From Enoplolaimus lenunculus (taxonomy: Eukaryota; Nematoda; Enoplea; Enoplida; Thoracostomopsidae), in the NCBI GenBank assembly GCA_030248215.1, contig JASANG010001128.1, positions 186,001-250,000 on the forward strand: a stretch of 64,000 bases of DNA, given 5' to 3'. The notes beneath the pieces were generated by a model that saw only the letters and a list, made by a program, of their open reading frames with translations, searched no databases and was not told where the DNA came from. This document shows, piece by piece, positions 1 through 11,200 of this stretch. The position numbers were made by a program, and so were the translations under genes. Numbering within the stretch: the stretch's first letter is position 1; the number at the start of each line of letters is the position of its first letter.

Positions 1-356
1 CCTGCTTGTTGATTGAGTCCTACAAAATTTATCCCGTTCGCTATGATCGGTCGCAAACGAGGTTGTACTCTTTCGAAATGAATTATTAACCATACTCCTG
101 TTATTGAGTATTTTTACTAATAACGTGTCAATTTTATTACTTTCTTTAATAATATGTACATTTTTTCCGTCGTTTTTCAGCGGCGATAAGGGGGATACAC
201 GACTGAAATTTGTAGAAAAACCAGAAAAATGCTACGATTAAATGTTTTTAGAAACTAAAATAACCTGATGGAACCTAGGCCAATGTCACAAAAGGCCTTG
301 TTTGATCGTTAGGCTCGATCACAAACAACTCTGCGTAATGTTATACCCGTCCGACA
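1..356. other. No recognisable feature
   Basis: AT-rich DNA with no coding-like frame or repeat that I can place. It is probably intron or upstream DNA of the RhoGAP-START gene. Confidence 0.3.
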
Positions 357-515
357 CAGGATCGTAGCCAGCTCACCTTGCTAGTGGAAGCTAAAAAATT
401 ACAGGAGGGTCATACATAGGTTTTTAATGACTTACAAGCAAGGTTACAAAAATTCGGGGGGTGGGGCAAAATTTTGCCAGGGGGGGGGCTGAGCCCCTTC
501 TTGGTTTCGGGCCTG
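357..515. mobile_element. C-family MITE
   Basis: About 160 bp bounded by CAGGATCGTAGCCAG and GGGCCTG, in the orientation with the CTCACCTTG end first. The interior has the family landmarks: a G-rich AAAATTTTGCCAGGGGG block and GGGGGCTGAGCCCC. The CAGG...CGTAGCCA end resembles known hAT-superfamily termini; superfamily is inferred. Confidence 0.65.
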
Positions 516-1030
516 GTCCGAAATAATATCCTGCCTGCAGTTTTACGTCTGAGTGTTTGAACGATGTCAATTCCATTACTTTAAGAGTTTTCACTTTTGT
601 TTTCAACATTTTTTCAATTTTCTTTTTGAAACGATTTTTGTTCAGTGGGTGGAGAAATATACTTTTAATTTGAATGTATCAATTGTGTATGGGGGATTGT
701 GACTAGTAAAATTAATCGTAGCTGGGCACAGCGAGAGTTAATTGGATCTTTGTAGGGTAGCGGCAATTTTTAGAGGAAGCCAATAATTTTCGTTCGTTGG
801 TATATTGGGTTTTATGGGAGGGTTATCGGTATATTTGGTTTTGTGGGTTAAGATACTTGTGGGACTGAATAAAGTCTTTGGAGTAACATTTTGTTGACGT
901 AAACAGCGCGTGATCCAGAAAATTCTGACATGGGGGGAGTCGGGCAAATGTTAATTGCGGTACCCAAGGTACTGTTGAAGACTCAAAAACATGGAAATGC
1001 AACCTGGCGGTCTCTGGATTCGCTAGTCGT
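516..1030. other. No recognisable gene
   Basis: AT-rich non-coding DNA. Short open frames here show no recognisable protein motif and no plausible splice context. Confidence 0.3.
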
Positions 1031-1039
1031 CATAAAATT

Positions 1040-1400
1040 TGGTGAGGCCGCTCTCTAAAAGCTTAAACTAACTGGATTTAAGCTTAAACTAATCCAGCAG
1101 TATTAAACTAAGTTTCTAGATTAACTGAACTAACAGGCTGGTTTAGTCTTAGACTAAATTAAAATCTTACGCATCTTTAATTTAAGCTAAGCTTAGTGAA
1201 CTCATAGATACACATAATTTCTGTGCTGCACTTGTCACTTAAACTAAAAATAAGTTTATTTAAACTCGTGTTAAACTTAAAAACGCGTTAGTTTCAGTAA
1301 AACTTAAAATTCTAGTTTAATTAGTCCGTCCAGCCATTTAAGTTTTACTTAAACTAATGTTCAAGCTTAGTTAAGCTATAATTTAAGTTTAAAGTTTTTA
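1040..1400. repeat. TTTAAGCTTAAACTA-rich degenerate repeat
   Basis: Many variants of CTTAAACTAA and AGTTTAAG on both strands form a loose palindromic tract, probably an old MITE. Similar wording recurs near 19340-19440. Confidence 0.45.
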
Positions 1401-1737
1401 GTGAGTGCACATTTTGTGGGAATATTGTAACATTTCTGTGGACTGCGAACAATTTAATCAGGTTCTTGCCTGAAAATTTGACGTAACGGTGCGCTGAAAG
1501 CACGGGCGTAGGGGTGAGCGTAGGAGCAACACCCATTTCAGCTGATAAAAACACTTTCAGCTGGTTCAATTTTTAGTATATTTTTCTACCTTTAACTTCC
1601 GGTTGACTATCACAAGTTCAGTAGTCCGCCCCACGCATTTTTTTAAAAATTCCTAGCTGCGTTACTGTCTGTAGGGGTACTGGTTTACCCCCCCCCCCAG
1701 ATAAAGTGTCCCTCCCCCACGTACATAACTAATCTGA

Positions 1738-1930
1738 CGTTTAGCATAAGCCTAAGGTTCAGAATAAGCCTAAACTTAAGCTTATACCTAAGCCTATGCC
1801 TTAGTATAAGCATAAGTCAAGCATAAACCTAATCCATAGCGTGAGAACAACCCTAAGCTAAGCCTCAACCTAAGCCTAAGCTTAATACTCTGGGAATTAG
1901 CCTGAGACTAAACCCAAGACTAAGCATAAC
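1738..1930. repeat. Degenerate TTAGGC-type tract
   Basis: A run of CCTAAG, CCTAAACTTAAG and related words (C-rich strand on +), like the interior of the A/B MITEs but without recognisable termini. It is probably a decayed copy. Confidence 0.5.
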
Positions 1931-3105
1931 CAGCGTGTGATGAACGTTTGCTTTCTATCAAATGAACACTTGTATGGCACGGAGCAAATAACCACATCTA
2001 TGGGTACACAATGGATCCCGGTCGAAATTAAAAATCGACGCCACGGACCAACGGCGAAGCCAACGGGGCTTATAAGTCAAACCTCTCAACCCTGTATTAG
2101 TTTTGACCAGGGGTTTTGAGAAACTTTTTCAGCTGTCACAAGAGAAACTCTTCTTCGAAATTTTTGCACAAAACCTACCCCCTCTAATCCCATTTTTCCG
2201 AAATCATGGCTACAGACGTCTTATCGTCATCATAAGATGTTTATTTTTTGATTCTTCGAAATTTTTGCACAGAACCTAACCCCCCCAACTCCATTTTGGC
2301 ATTATTGCAACATATTTACAATGAGTTTTTACTATTACTAAACGTCAAGTACTAAAAAAACGCTAACAGCAAACAGTCTAAAATTGGAGTTATTTCTTTT
2401 TGTAACTTTTAAACTTTGTTCAATTTTAAATTATTTAAAACAACAACTGTACGGCAACTAAAACGTGGGGGCGACGATACCAGTGGCAGCCCCCCAAGGA
2501 TAGTTTAGCGTGATTTTGGCCGTGTTTTTTTTACACTATTCGAAGTTAGGCAAATTTTTCTGTAAAAATTGCCACGATACCCCCGCCTGATAGAAATGTC
2601 TGGATGTGCGGCCTGAGTAAAGTTTTGTTTGACATCAGCGCAGGTACTCAGCTGAACAATATTTTGATACAAACTGTTTTTGTTGAGCGTGAGTTCGTGC
2701 GGTTGTCCCTCCTGTTGCGGTCTCTTTCGTCTCAGTCATTTTGAGTCGAGAGGCGGGCGAGTCGGGGGGGGGGGGGGGGGGGAAAGGTACTCTTAAGAAT
2801 GTTTTGAGTTAATGATTAAACATATCATCTTAGAATATTTTTCATCATTTCAAAGTTTATTTTTTTACACATTGGGACATCCTGGTGGATTTTTTACGGT
2901 GGCAAAATACATTTTTTTATTCAAAAACGCGAAAGTGGTGAAATGACCGATGTTAACTTTGAAAAGTTTACTTTGAAGTAAAAATGAAAAATACTCGAGT
3001 GAAATGAAAATATCTTGGCTACGAGTGTGTTGGCCTGGTGTCAGTGTGGATGCTGACCTGGTCTTACATTGTTGATTTCCGTCTTATTAACTGCTAAAAA
3101 AGCGC
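1931..3105. other. Non-coding stretch with a poly-G run
   Basis: AT-rich DNA with no gene seen. It holds an uninterrupted G run at about 2766-2781. Two similar TTCGAAATTTTTGCAC segments followed by C-rich text (about 2152 and 2253) suggest a small local duplication. Confidence 0.35.
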
Positions 3106-3373
3106 GGCCCATGTAAAGATCAGGGGCGGAGAGTTTTTCTGTGGGACTGCAATAGAGTCAGCTTAAGCTTTAGACGAATTTTTTTGCTTGGCTTAGGCTT
3201 ACGAATAAACTCATTCTTACGCTCAGGCTTAGGCATAGGCTTAGGCTTAGGCTTAGGCTTAGGAATAAACTCATTCTTACGCTCAGGCTTAGGCATAGGC
3301 TTAGGCTTAGGTTTAGGCTTAGGTTTAAGAATACACTTAGATTTCTGTTCCGCTCGTGTTGTTTACATTGGCC
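3106..3373. mobile_element. A-family hAT-like MITE with TTAGGC array
   Basis: Ends are GGCCCATGTAAAGATCAGG and GTTTACATTGGCC. The interior holds two near-identical blocks of TTAGGC repeats separated by ATAAACTCATTCTTACGC-like spacers. Flanking 8-mers AAAAGCGC and AAAAGCAC differ by one base, consistent with the 8-bp target duplication of hAT elements. Confidence 0.8.
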
Positions 3374-3839
3374 AAAAGCACAATAAACAGCATAATTTGT
3401 TGTTCTAAATTATTTTTTAAAATTTCGTTTTTTATTCTTCGTTGAACAAAATTTATTCAAAAATAAAACGTTTCTTTCATATCAGTCCAAATGTACCTGG
3501 TCCTAGTCGCAAAACCACTTTAGATACGCCTAGCATCTATGGCCAGCGGCGGATCTAGAGTTTTTGGACGGTGCAGTATCGGGCTGACAAATGTTATGAA
3601 ACGCAATTTTTACTGTATGCTATATATGTCATTGGCAGCAAGAAATTGGAAGGTAGGGAGTTTATCATTGTATCACTGAAAATTTTCTGACGAGAGAGCG
3701 TATGCACCCGCGCCTGTCTCCTTCTAGATCAGCTAATGTTTATGACAGCTGCTTCAGGTTTCTAATTTGTCAGAGTTTTTGCAGTTGATGGAACGCATTT
3801 ATATTTTTTGCCGTTACTTTTAGGACGTCCCGTTTTCTG

Positions 3840-4311
3840 CATGAAAACCAAAGAGTAGGCTTAGATTTCAGACTACATTTTTTGCTTAAAATTAGGCTTA
3901 GGCTTACACTTCTCACAGGCTTAGACTGAGGTTTAGGAATATGCTTAATCTACAATTACGGCCTTAAAAGTAACATTGGCCTAAAACTTAATAAACTTCA
4001 CAGTTATCAGAAACAGGTTTATATTTCGGATTATATTTTTGCTTATGTTTAGGCATAAGCTTTGGGTTTTAATTTTTCAACGATTGGGCTTAGGCTTAGA
4101 AACAAGCTAAATCTAAAGTAGCTTCCCTAACTGTAACATTGGCGTACAGCTTAATAACCTTGATATTTATTTATCTGAAGTAGGTTTAGATTTCGGACTA
4201 TGTTTTTTGCTTATGGTTAGGCTTAGGCGTAGGTTTACACTTTTAATTTAGGGCTTAGGTTTAGGAACAAGCTAAATCTAAAGTAATGGCCCTAATAGTA
4301 ACATTGACCTA
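3840..4311. repeat. Three tandem B-family-like units
   Basis: Three consecutive units of about 165 bp each end in a version of TAACATTGGCC (near 3981, 4146 and 4311) and contain a TTTCGGATTATATTTTTGC-like block followed by TTAGGC words. This looks like a tandemly amplified, decayed B-family element. Confidence 0.55.
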
Positions 4312-4563
4312 AAGCTTTCTTGATAGTTATCTCAAAAATCGAAGATTCTGCTTTCTGGCGAAAGTACTTACCCAAATAATTAGATGATAAATGCTTGGCA
4401 ACAAATAAAATAGTGACCAGAAGCGAAGACGATAATTAATTATACCACCCATGACCATTAGGCACCATTTGATTAAACATTATCGGGCAGGAACGGTGTT
4501 TAATAAAGTCCCTCGGACAGTACCGAGTTCTCGGCCTTCGAGTCTCGAGCTGTTGGAACAACG

Positions 4564-4724
4564 CGGGCCCGTAGCCAATGAGGAGAGGGCTCAGCCACCC
4601 TGGAAAAATTTTGGCCCCCCTAAAAATATCAATCTTGCAAGACATTAAAAACCCTTGAATGCGCCTCCTGAAAATTTTTTAGCCAGCCCTCCCCCCAAGC
4701 AAGGTGAGCTGACTACGGGCCTGG
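4564..4724. mobile_element. C-family MITE
   Basis: Begins GGGCCCGTAGCCAATG and ends GACTACGGGCCTGG, with GGGCTCAGCCACCCTGG and AAAATTTTTTAGCC inside. It is the same family as 357-515 in the opposite orientation. Confidence 0.7.
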
Positions 4725-5220
4725 CACAACCACGCGGTGTTTTTATTAAAAATTGTTGTATCTACCCTAGGGTACCTTGGGTGTCAAATGTAGCATGAAC
4801 CAAGGCCTACGGGCTATATAACACTTATCGCCCTACTCCCAGGGCAAAATAATACATTTATGAATATTATTTTATAATATGAAGAATCTCTTGCCAGGGT
4901 AAGCTGAAGTTAGGGCCATCCTATGGCTTAATTTACAACACTTCAGTTTTTCTATTTTCGTGTAAATTTGCATATTTTACGTTGTTTGCCACTGCTGAGC
5001 GCTTCCCTTGTTTAAAAACTTAGTACTAAATTGTCTATAGATGCTATACTTAACTGAGTATTTTAGTTGTTTTTCTATGAATACAAATTTTTGGCTGAGG
5101 TCACAGTTCAAAATGATAATTTTGTTCACTCAAGTGTCCGTATTCTTAAATGTGTGTAGCACCTATTACCAGTTGACGAGTGGTCTTGTGTAACACGAGT
5201 GAACATTTTTAATATTGCAG

Positions 5221-8200
5221 GAGGTCGCTCGCCTCATTTCACTCGCCGTTCAATTCAACCCAACCATCAACTCGAAGTCGACACTGGTTTCAACGGCAGT
5301 TTCCTTTCATCTGAACCGAGTGCTGCCACGAACTTATCCAATTTGTCCGCTCCGGTCGATTCTGCCATGCCTCACAGCCAGCCGTGGTCACTTACGGGCG
5401 GTCATAGGACCACTTCGTCGTTGGACAGTTCAGCCGACTCGTCTACAGCTGCTGATAGCCCGAAGTACTGGGAGCGTCGAGATTCAGGGGTCGGATCGAG
5501 TATTTGTCAGTCGCCAAGGTGAGCTAACAAGCTTGCTTGAGAAATATTTAGGACAAAAATTCGAACCCGTAGGCTTGATTTGTACCAGTGTTGGCCGTCG
5601 CACTATGGGTTCCATTGGGTTCTGCCCTTCTGGAAAAATTTTCCCTTAAAACTTTTAGACTGCGTGTAATTTTTCTGAATTCTCCGTATGCCCCCCCTTC
5701 TAAATTTTTAACCTCCGCCATGGAATATTCTCATCTGGCTACGGGTTTTCAAAATTAATTAAATCAAACAAATTTACAAAAACGTATATTGTAAATGTTG
5801 TTTGGTTCGATACGCAGGTTTTGGTCGCAAATTTATAACCAGTTGCTTTCAGCATGTCGGCCCATGTAAAGATCATGGGCGGAACGCTTTTCTGTGTGAC
5901 TGCAATAGCGTAAGCTTAATCTTTAGTCTGGTTTTTGCTTGGCTTAAGCTTAGCCTTAGGCTTAGGCTTAGTAATATGCTCATTCTTACACTTACGGAAC
6001 AGTATTATATATAAGCATATCCCTAATCTTAAGCCTAAGCTTAAGCCTAAGCCTAAGCGTAAGAATGAGCATATTCCTAAGCCTAAGCCGACGACGCCTA
6101 ACCCAAACCCCAACAAAGCAATAAGTCTAAAGTTATAAGCTTACTCTATTGCAGTCGCACAGAAAAACGTTCCGCCTCTGATCTTTACATGGACCTCTTC
6201 GAAATTTTAATAAAACGTAACCTTCTGTTTTCACAAATGCTGGCTGCGGCTCCTGAATCAAGCAATATTTAGTATATTTCAGCGCCCCTGCTCGGCCGCG
6301 AGTCCGTTGGAGCAGTTTTCGAAATCGTGTTTCGTCATCGGCGCCGTACTCTCGTGACGGTGACGTCAGTTCAGCAGCTCGCGATCTTCCTTGCGCTCTT
6401 AGCAGCGTAGCCCTTGATGCACTTTCAGTTCCACAATTCGTCACTCTTCAAAAACATTCCTTGTTTCGACTGACTGTCCTTATGGATAAATATTCACCGT
6501 CGAGTAAAACTGGCTGGAACTGGTACGTTTTAGTTGCCAGGGGGGACTCGCCGTCTGTCCTAATTCGTCCCCCCATTCAGTTTTGGAAATGTTTTTGCGT
6601 CGCTGGCACATTATGCTAATTGCCTGCATATTCCATACTGTAATTGATTTGGTGATTTTTGGATCTAAGCTGGTTTATAATGACTCTATCACGCCGGGTT
6701 TTGTTTTTTATTAAGGTTTCGGAAACTGGTTACTTGGTTTTTAAGGGTATACCAAAATGGGAGCTAAACGAGCTGTACCAGGAGTTCGATGAGAACCGGA
6801 GACAGTGGCGGATTTAGGCTTTGGAGCGCGGGCAGATGTATCTCTTTCCACCAGCCCTGTTGTGTTAAAAATTTTGCTATGGAAATAGTTTTATCGAAGC
6901 TCTGTGTTTTCCACACAAATTGGTGAAAAAATACGACGGCGTTGTTGTAATCCAAAATTTAAAAAAGTTTGAGCCCTCGGCGCCTTCGATCCAGGACCGT
7001 AGCCAGTTCACCTTGCTAGGGCGGGGGAGGGCTAAAAAATTTTCAGGAGAGGCATTTAAGGCTTTTTAGTGACTTGCAAGCAAGGTTGAAAATTTTTAGG
7101 GGTGGTAAAAATTTTCCAGGGGGGCTGAGCCCTTCCCCCCTTGGCTACGGGCACGCTTCGATCAATCCTTAAAATGTTGAAATATCGAAAAATTTGCTAA
7201 AAACGCTTCAAAACTGTACAAGTTCGTGGCACAAAAAGTATCTTTGTCCACCGTAAGTTCCGGGATCCACCGCTAACGAGAGCACCATTGGTCATGACGA
7301 CAGATAATTATTTTTCCGAATCGCCTAGCTATGTAATATTTCGCTACTTTTATAGCGAGAATGTCGAAATATTTACGCTTCTATAGTGTTCGTTATACAA
7401 ATTTTTTGTTTTGTTTCAGGGGCGTTCAGAAATTTTGGCGAAAAATGAAAACAACAGATAGTAACAAGTCAACGAAAGGTATGTTTCTTGTGAATTCCAT
7501 AATACAAGAGACTTTAGGTTGTTAAACTAAACGTGATTAATTCATTGTGCAATTTCAAATTTAGTAGCATTCACGCTTATTCCTAAGCCTAAGCCTAAGC
7601 CTATGCGTAAGAATGCGTTTATTCCTAAGCTTTAGCGTAAGCCTAAGCTTAAGAAAAGCAAAAAATGTAGTCTAAAGCATAAGCCTACTCTATTCTAGTC
7701 CAACAGCAAAACGTTCCGCCCCTGATCTTTACATTGGACCGTATGGCTATGAGCCGTGTCGGAACTAATTGTTGCTACAGTAAGAAATTGCAAATTGCAC
7801 AATTCACAAACCGAAAGTATAAACCATCACTACTGCGTTGCCAATCTTACCGTAAGAACCAAAATTTCAGTCGTTTTTTCGGTACCAGCGCCCATCAAAT
7901 CAATTTCCTTCGTGCGCACGCTGCATTTTACCCAATTTGAAAAAATTGCTAATTGCAGATTGCACCAAACCAAATAAAATATTCGGTGTGCAGTTGACAC
8001 AAATTGCTCAACAATCCGGTCAACCGCTTCCGCAGTGCATTCTGCATGCGATGCGATTTTTGTTATCCCAATCGCGAGACGCCGTCGGGATATTTCGAAA
8101 ACCTGGACTCCGATCACGAATTAAACGGCTCAAAGAAGAATTTGAACAAACTCAAGGTAAACCGGTAGCGGGCGGGGCAAGCAGCTTACAAAATATTGTA

Positions 8201-11200
8201 ATTCAAATGAAAGCGGATATAATTTGATCCCGGTTCAGAATTTGGGTTTAAAACAAGTTTCGATTTGGTTATTGCAAATTATTCGGGTCAAAGTGTCTTC
8301 TAAAAATCAAGATTATGCGACCACAAACAACAGTGCATGGATGTATTTCAATTGCGAATTGAAATATTTAAATTTGTTTGTTATATTTTGAGTAAAATAA
8401 GAAATGAATACAAATTGTCTCGTTTTATTAATGTCATTAATTACTTAAAACAAACAGCGCTGATCCACGCGTCGTAAAGATTGTTACACATTAACGAATC
8501 TGGCAATTCGCGTAAGTACAACATAAGCAGACCTGAAATTGAAAACCAATAACTCCGTCACTACTGAGCTAAGCAGGGCAAAGCCCCGTTGAAAAGCATT
8601 CTACACAGTGATTTATACATTTAGGTTTATAGGGGATACCCCGAAAATTTTCTGATAAGACTCGGAAAGCGACCCTTTTGCACGCTGTAGAATAACCAGC
8701 AGATGTCAAAAAAATTTCGCTCACTTGACTCTCTGGTCATAAAACGCTTCAAACGAGGTTATCTCGTTCCGAAATGAAATCGTGGCTACGTCCTTGTGTC
8801 GAAGAATATGCAAAATTTCAAAGTTCTAATTTCAAATTGCACAAAATTGCAGTAAACAAGTGTGCAATGTGCAATTTTCAGATCTTGTATCATTTGACGC
8901 GTCACAAGTGTACGATGTTGCCGATTTGGTTAAACAGTATTTCCGCGATTTACCTGAACCTTTGTTGACCAGTAAACTGTCCGAAACACTGATCGCTATT
9001 CAAATGCGTAAGTGACGCACCCGTAGACGGACGGGGCAAGGGCGGACTCAGCCTCCCTTAGAAAATTTTTGAACCTTCTAAAAAATGCTTAACCTTGCTT
9101 GCCAAGTAATCGAAAATTTTTGTATGCCCCTCCTGAAAAGTTTTTAGCCCCGGCCCAAAAATTTTTATTCCACCCTTTTCAAAGGAACGTTCTTCGTTGC
9201 CTAGATATGTTCTTACGCTCTCTAGTCACAATTCCTGGCTACGGGGGGTTATTTGTTAAGTGTAATTCAAGTTGTTGTAGTCAACTGTACCGTAAACGAT
9301 AATCAGTATGTTAGATTCCCCGGGTTGAATGCGCTACATTACAGTGAATATGTTGTGCTTATGGAGTGTGAACGCTGGTTCATAAATGGATTAAGTAGAT
9401 TTTTTGCTAGGAAATTGAAAATTCGATCCACAATTTTCCCTGATAAAATATCAACTCAAAAAATGCGGAGTTTTTTTACAATTTTGTCGTGAAAACAAAT
9501 TTGAAAAAAATTCCAGATAAAATATTAACTCAAAAACTGCGGAGTTTTTTTACAATTTTTGTCGTGAAAACAATTTTGAGAAAAATAATTTTTGTTTTTT
9601 TTTTGTTTTATTTTAGATGTACCAGTGGATCAACGGCGTGATGCGATACAAAAATGTATTATACTTTTACCTGATGAAAATCGTGAAGTTTTACAAACGT
9701 TGCTTCAATTTCTACACGACATTGCGTCCAATTCTGAACAAAACAAGGTAAGTGATGTTAAAATGTTTCATTCCTAAAACGTTTTTTTGTACCAACTTTA
9801 TGCGCCGTTCACAATAATTTTGTCAACGATGCCACAAAATTTCTTATAGACCAGGGCCTCTCACAATCTCGCTTTGAAACCGACCTCACGATAGCCGTGG
9901 CCTGTGAGAGATTTTGTGGCACTGTTGACAAAATTATTGTGAACGACTCAATTTAACCAACGGTAAAAAAAACTTTTCGCTAAAAATGATGCATAACCTT
10001 TGAGTATACTTTTGTAATTTTTTAAATTAATTTTCGGTTGTATTTCAGTATAATTTTGCCGCTCGATTTGAAGTGACTCTTTGAAATAATTTATTTCCAG
10101 ATGACCGCAGAAAATCTGTCGCTCTGCTTTGCGCCGAGTCTATTTCAACTCAGTTCCCGTGTGATCGGAAGTCCTCAGCCGCGGGGTCGTCATAAAACTA
10201 TGACCGAAGGTTTGCCGAAAGAACGCGATATCCTCGAGAGTAACGCTGCTAACAGATCGCTTGCGATGATGGTGCAACTGTCGAAATCGCTGTTTGTGGT
10301 ATTGGATTTCTTGATTTATAATCCATGAACAGGGCCAACCAGTGGGAAGAGGTGTAACAGGAGTATAAGCATATATCTAAGCATAAGCTTACGCCTCAGC
10401 GTTATAGTCAAGGCCTAAACCTAAAACCTAAAAATAAGTTTAAGCATTAAGCCAACTCTGTTGGAGTCCAGTGGAAAAATGGTGCACGTCTCAAAATATA
10501 TTCCAAATGAAAGGATCAGGAAGGGACAAACCAACTCAAGTTGGACTCAACTGCTTATAATTATAAATTCGGAGAAAAATGTAGTGTAAATTGTAATGCT
10601 GAATTTTGTTAGGTTGAAAGGATCTGAAAGGGACAAACCAACTCAAGTTGGACTCAACTGCTTATAATTATATATTCGGAGGAAATTGTAGTGTAAGTTG
10701 TAATGCTGAATTTTGTTAGGTCATAGGAAGGTACTACTTTTTGAAAATGCACCATGAATATGACATTAAACACCAGGTTACCAGTAGAAATATAGGAGAT
10801 ATACCCTTAATATTTTTGCAAGAATGAAAAATCAAACACAAGTTATTGAAAATGCGATGCAACCGTTCTTGGAGGTCAAAAATTGTGCCTCGATTGCTGG
10901 CAATACAGCCTTTACTCGACGTTATACCCTGCCGAAAATCCTGGTTTTGAACTTGAAACAGGAACAGATCCGGTGCTGGCCTGTTCGACGATATCTTTGA
11001 GTATTTGAAAAAAATTCAAATTTATTTTTGATGTTTTTAATTTTAGGTTTCAAATGATATACTGTCAATATGTCGTTATAGTGTGTCGGAAAGTTTGGAA
11101 CCGCGAGTGATCGAACATTTAAATTGTCTTGGAAGTGGAAATATTTTCAGATATTTTGAAGAAGCCAGTGGTGTCCAGCTTAAGGTAAGTGATTGCATTT

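Noticed and set aside
3184-3408. Open frames of repeating LGLGLGLG or LRLRLRLR
   Set aside because: These are translations of TTAGGC arrays in MITEs (also at 21343, 23842, 26327 and 33666), not proteins.
7830-8117. Minus-strand 95-codon frame
   Set aside because: It is antisense to the RhoGAP arginine-finger exon.
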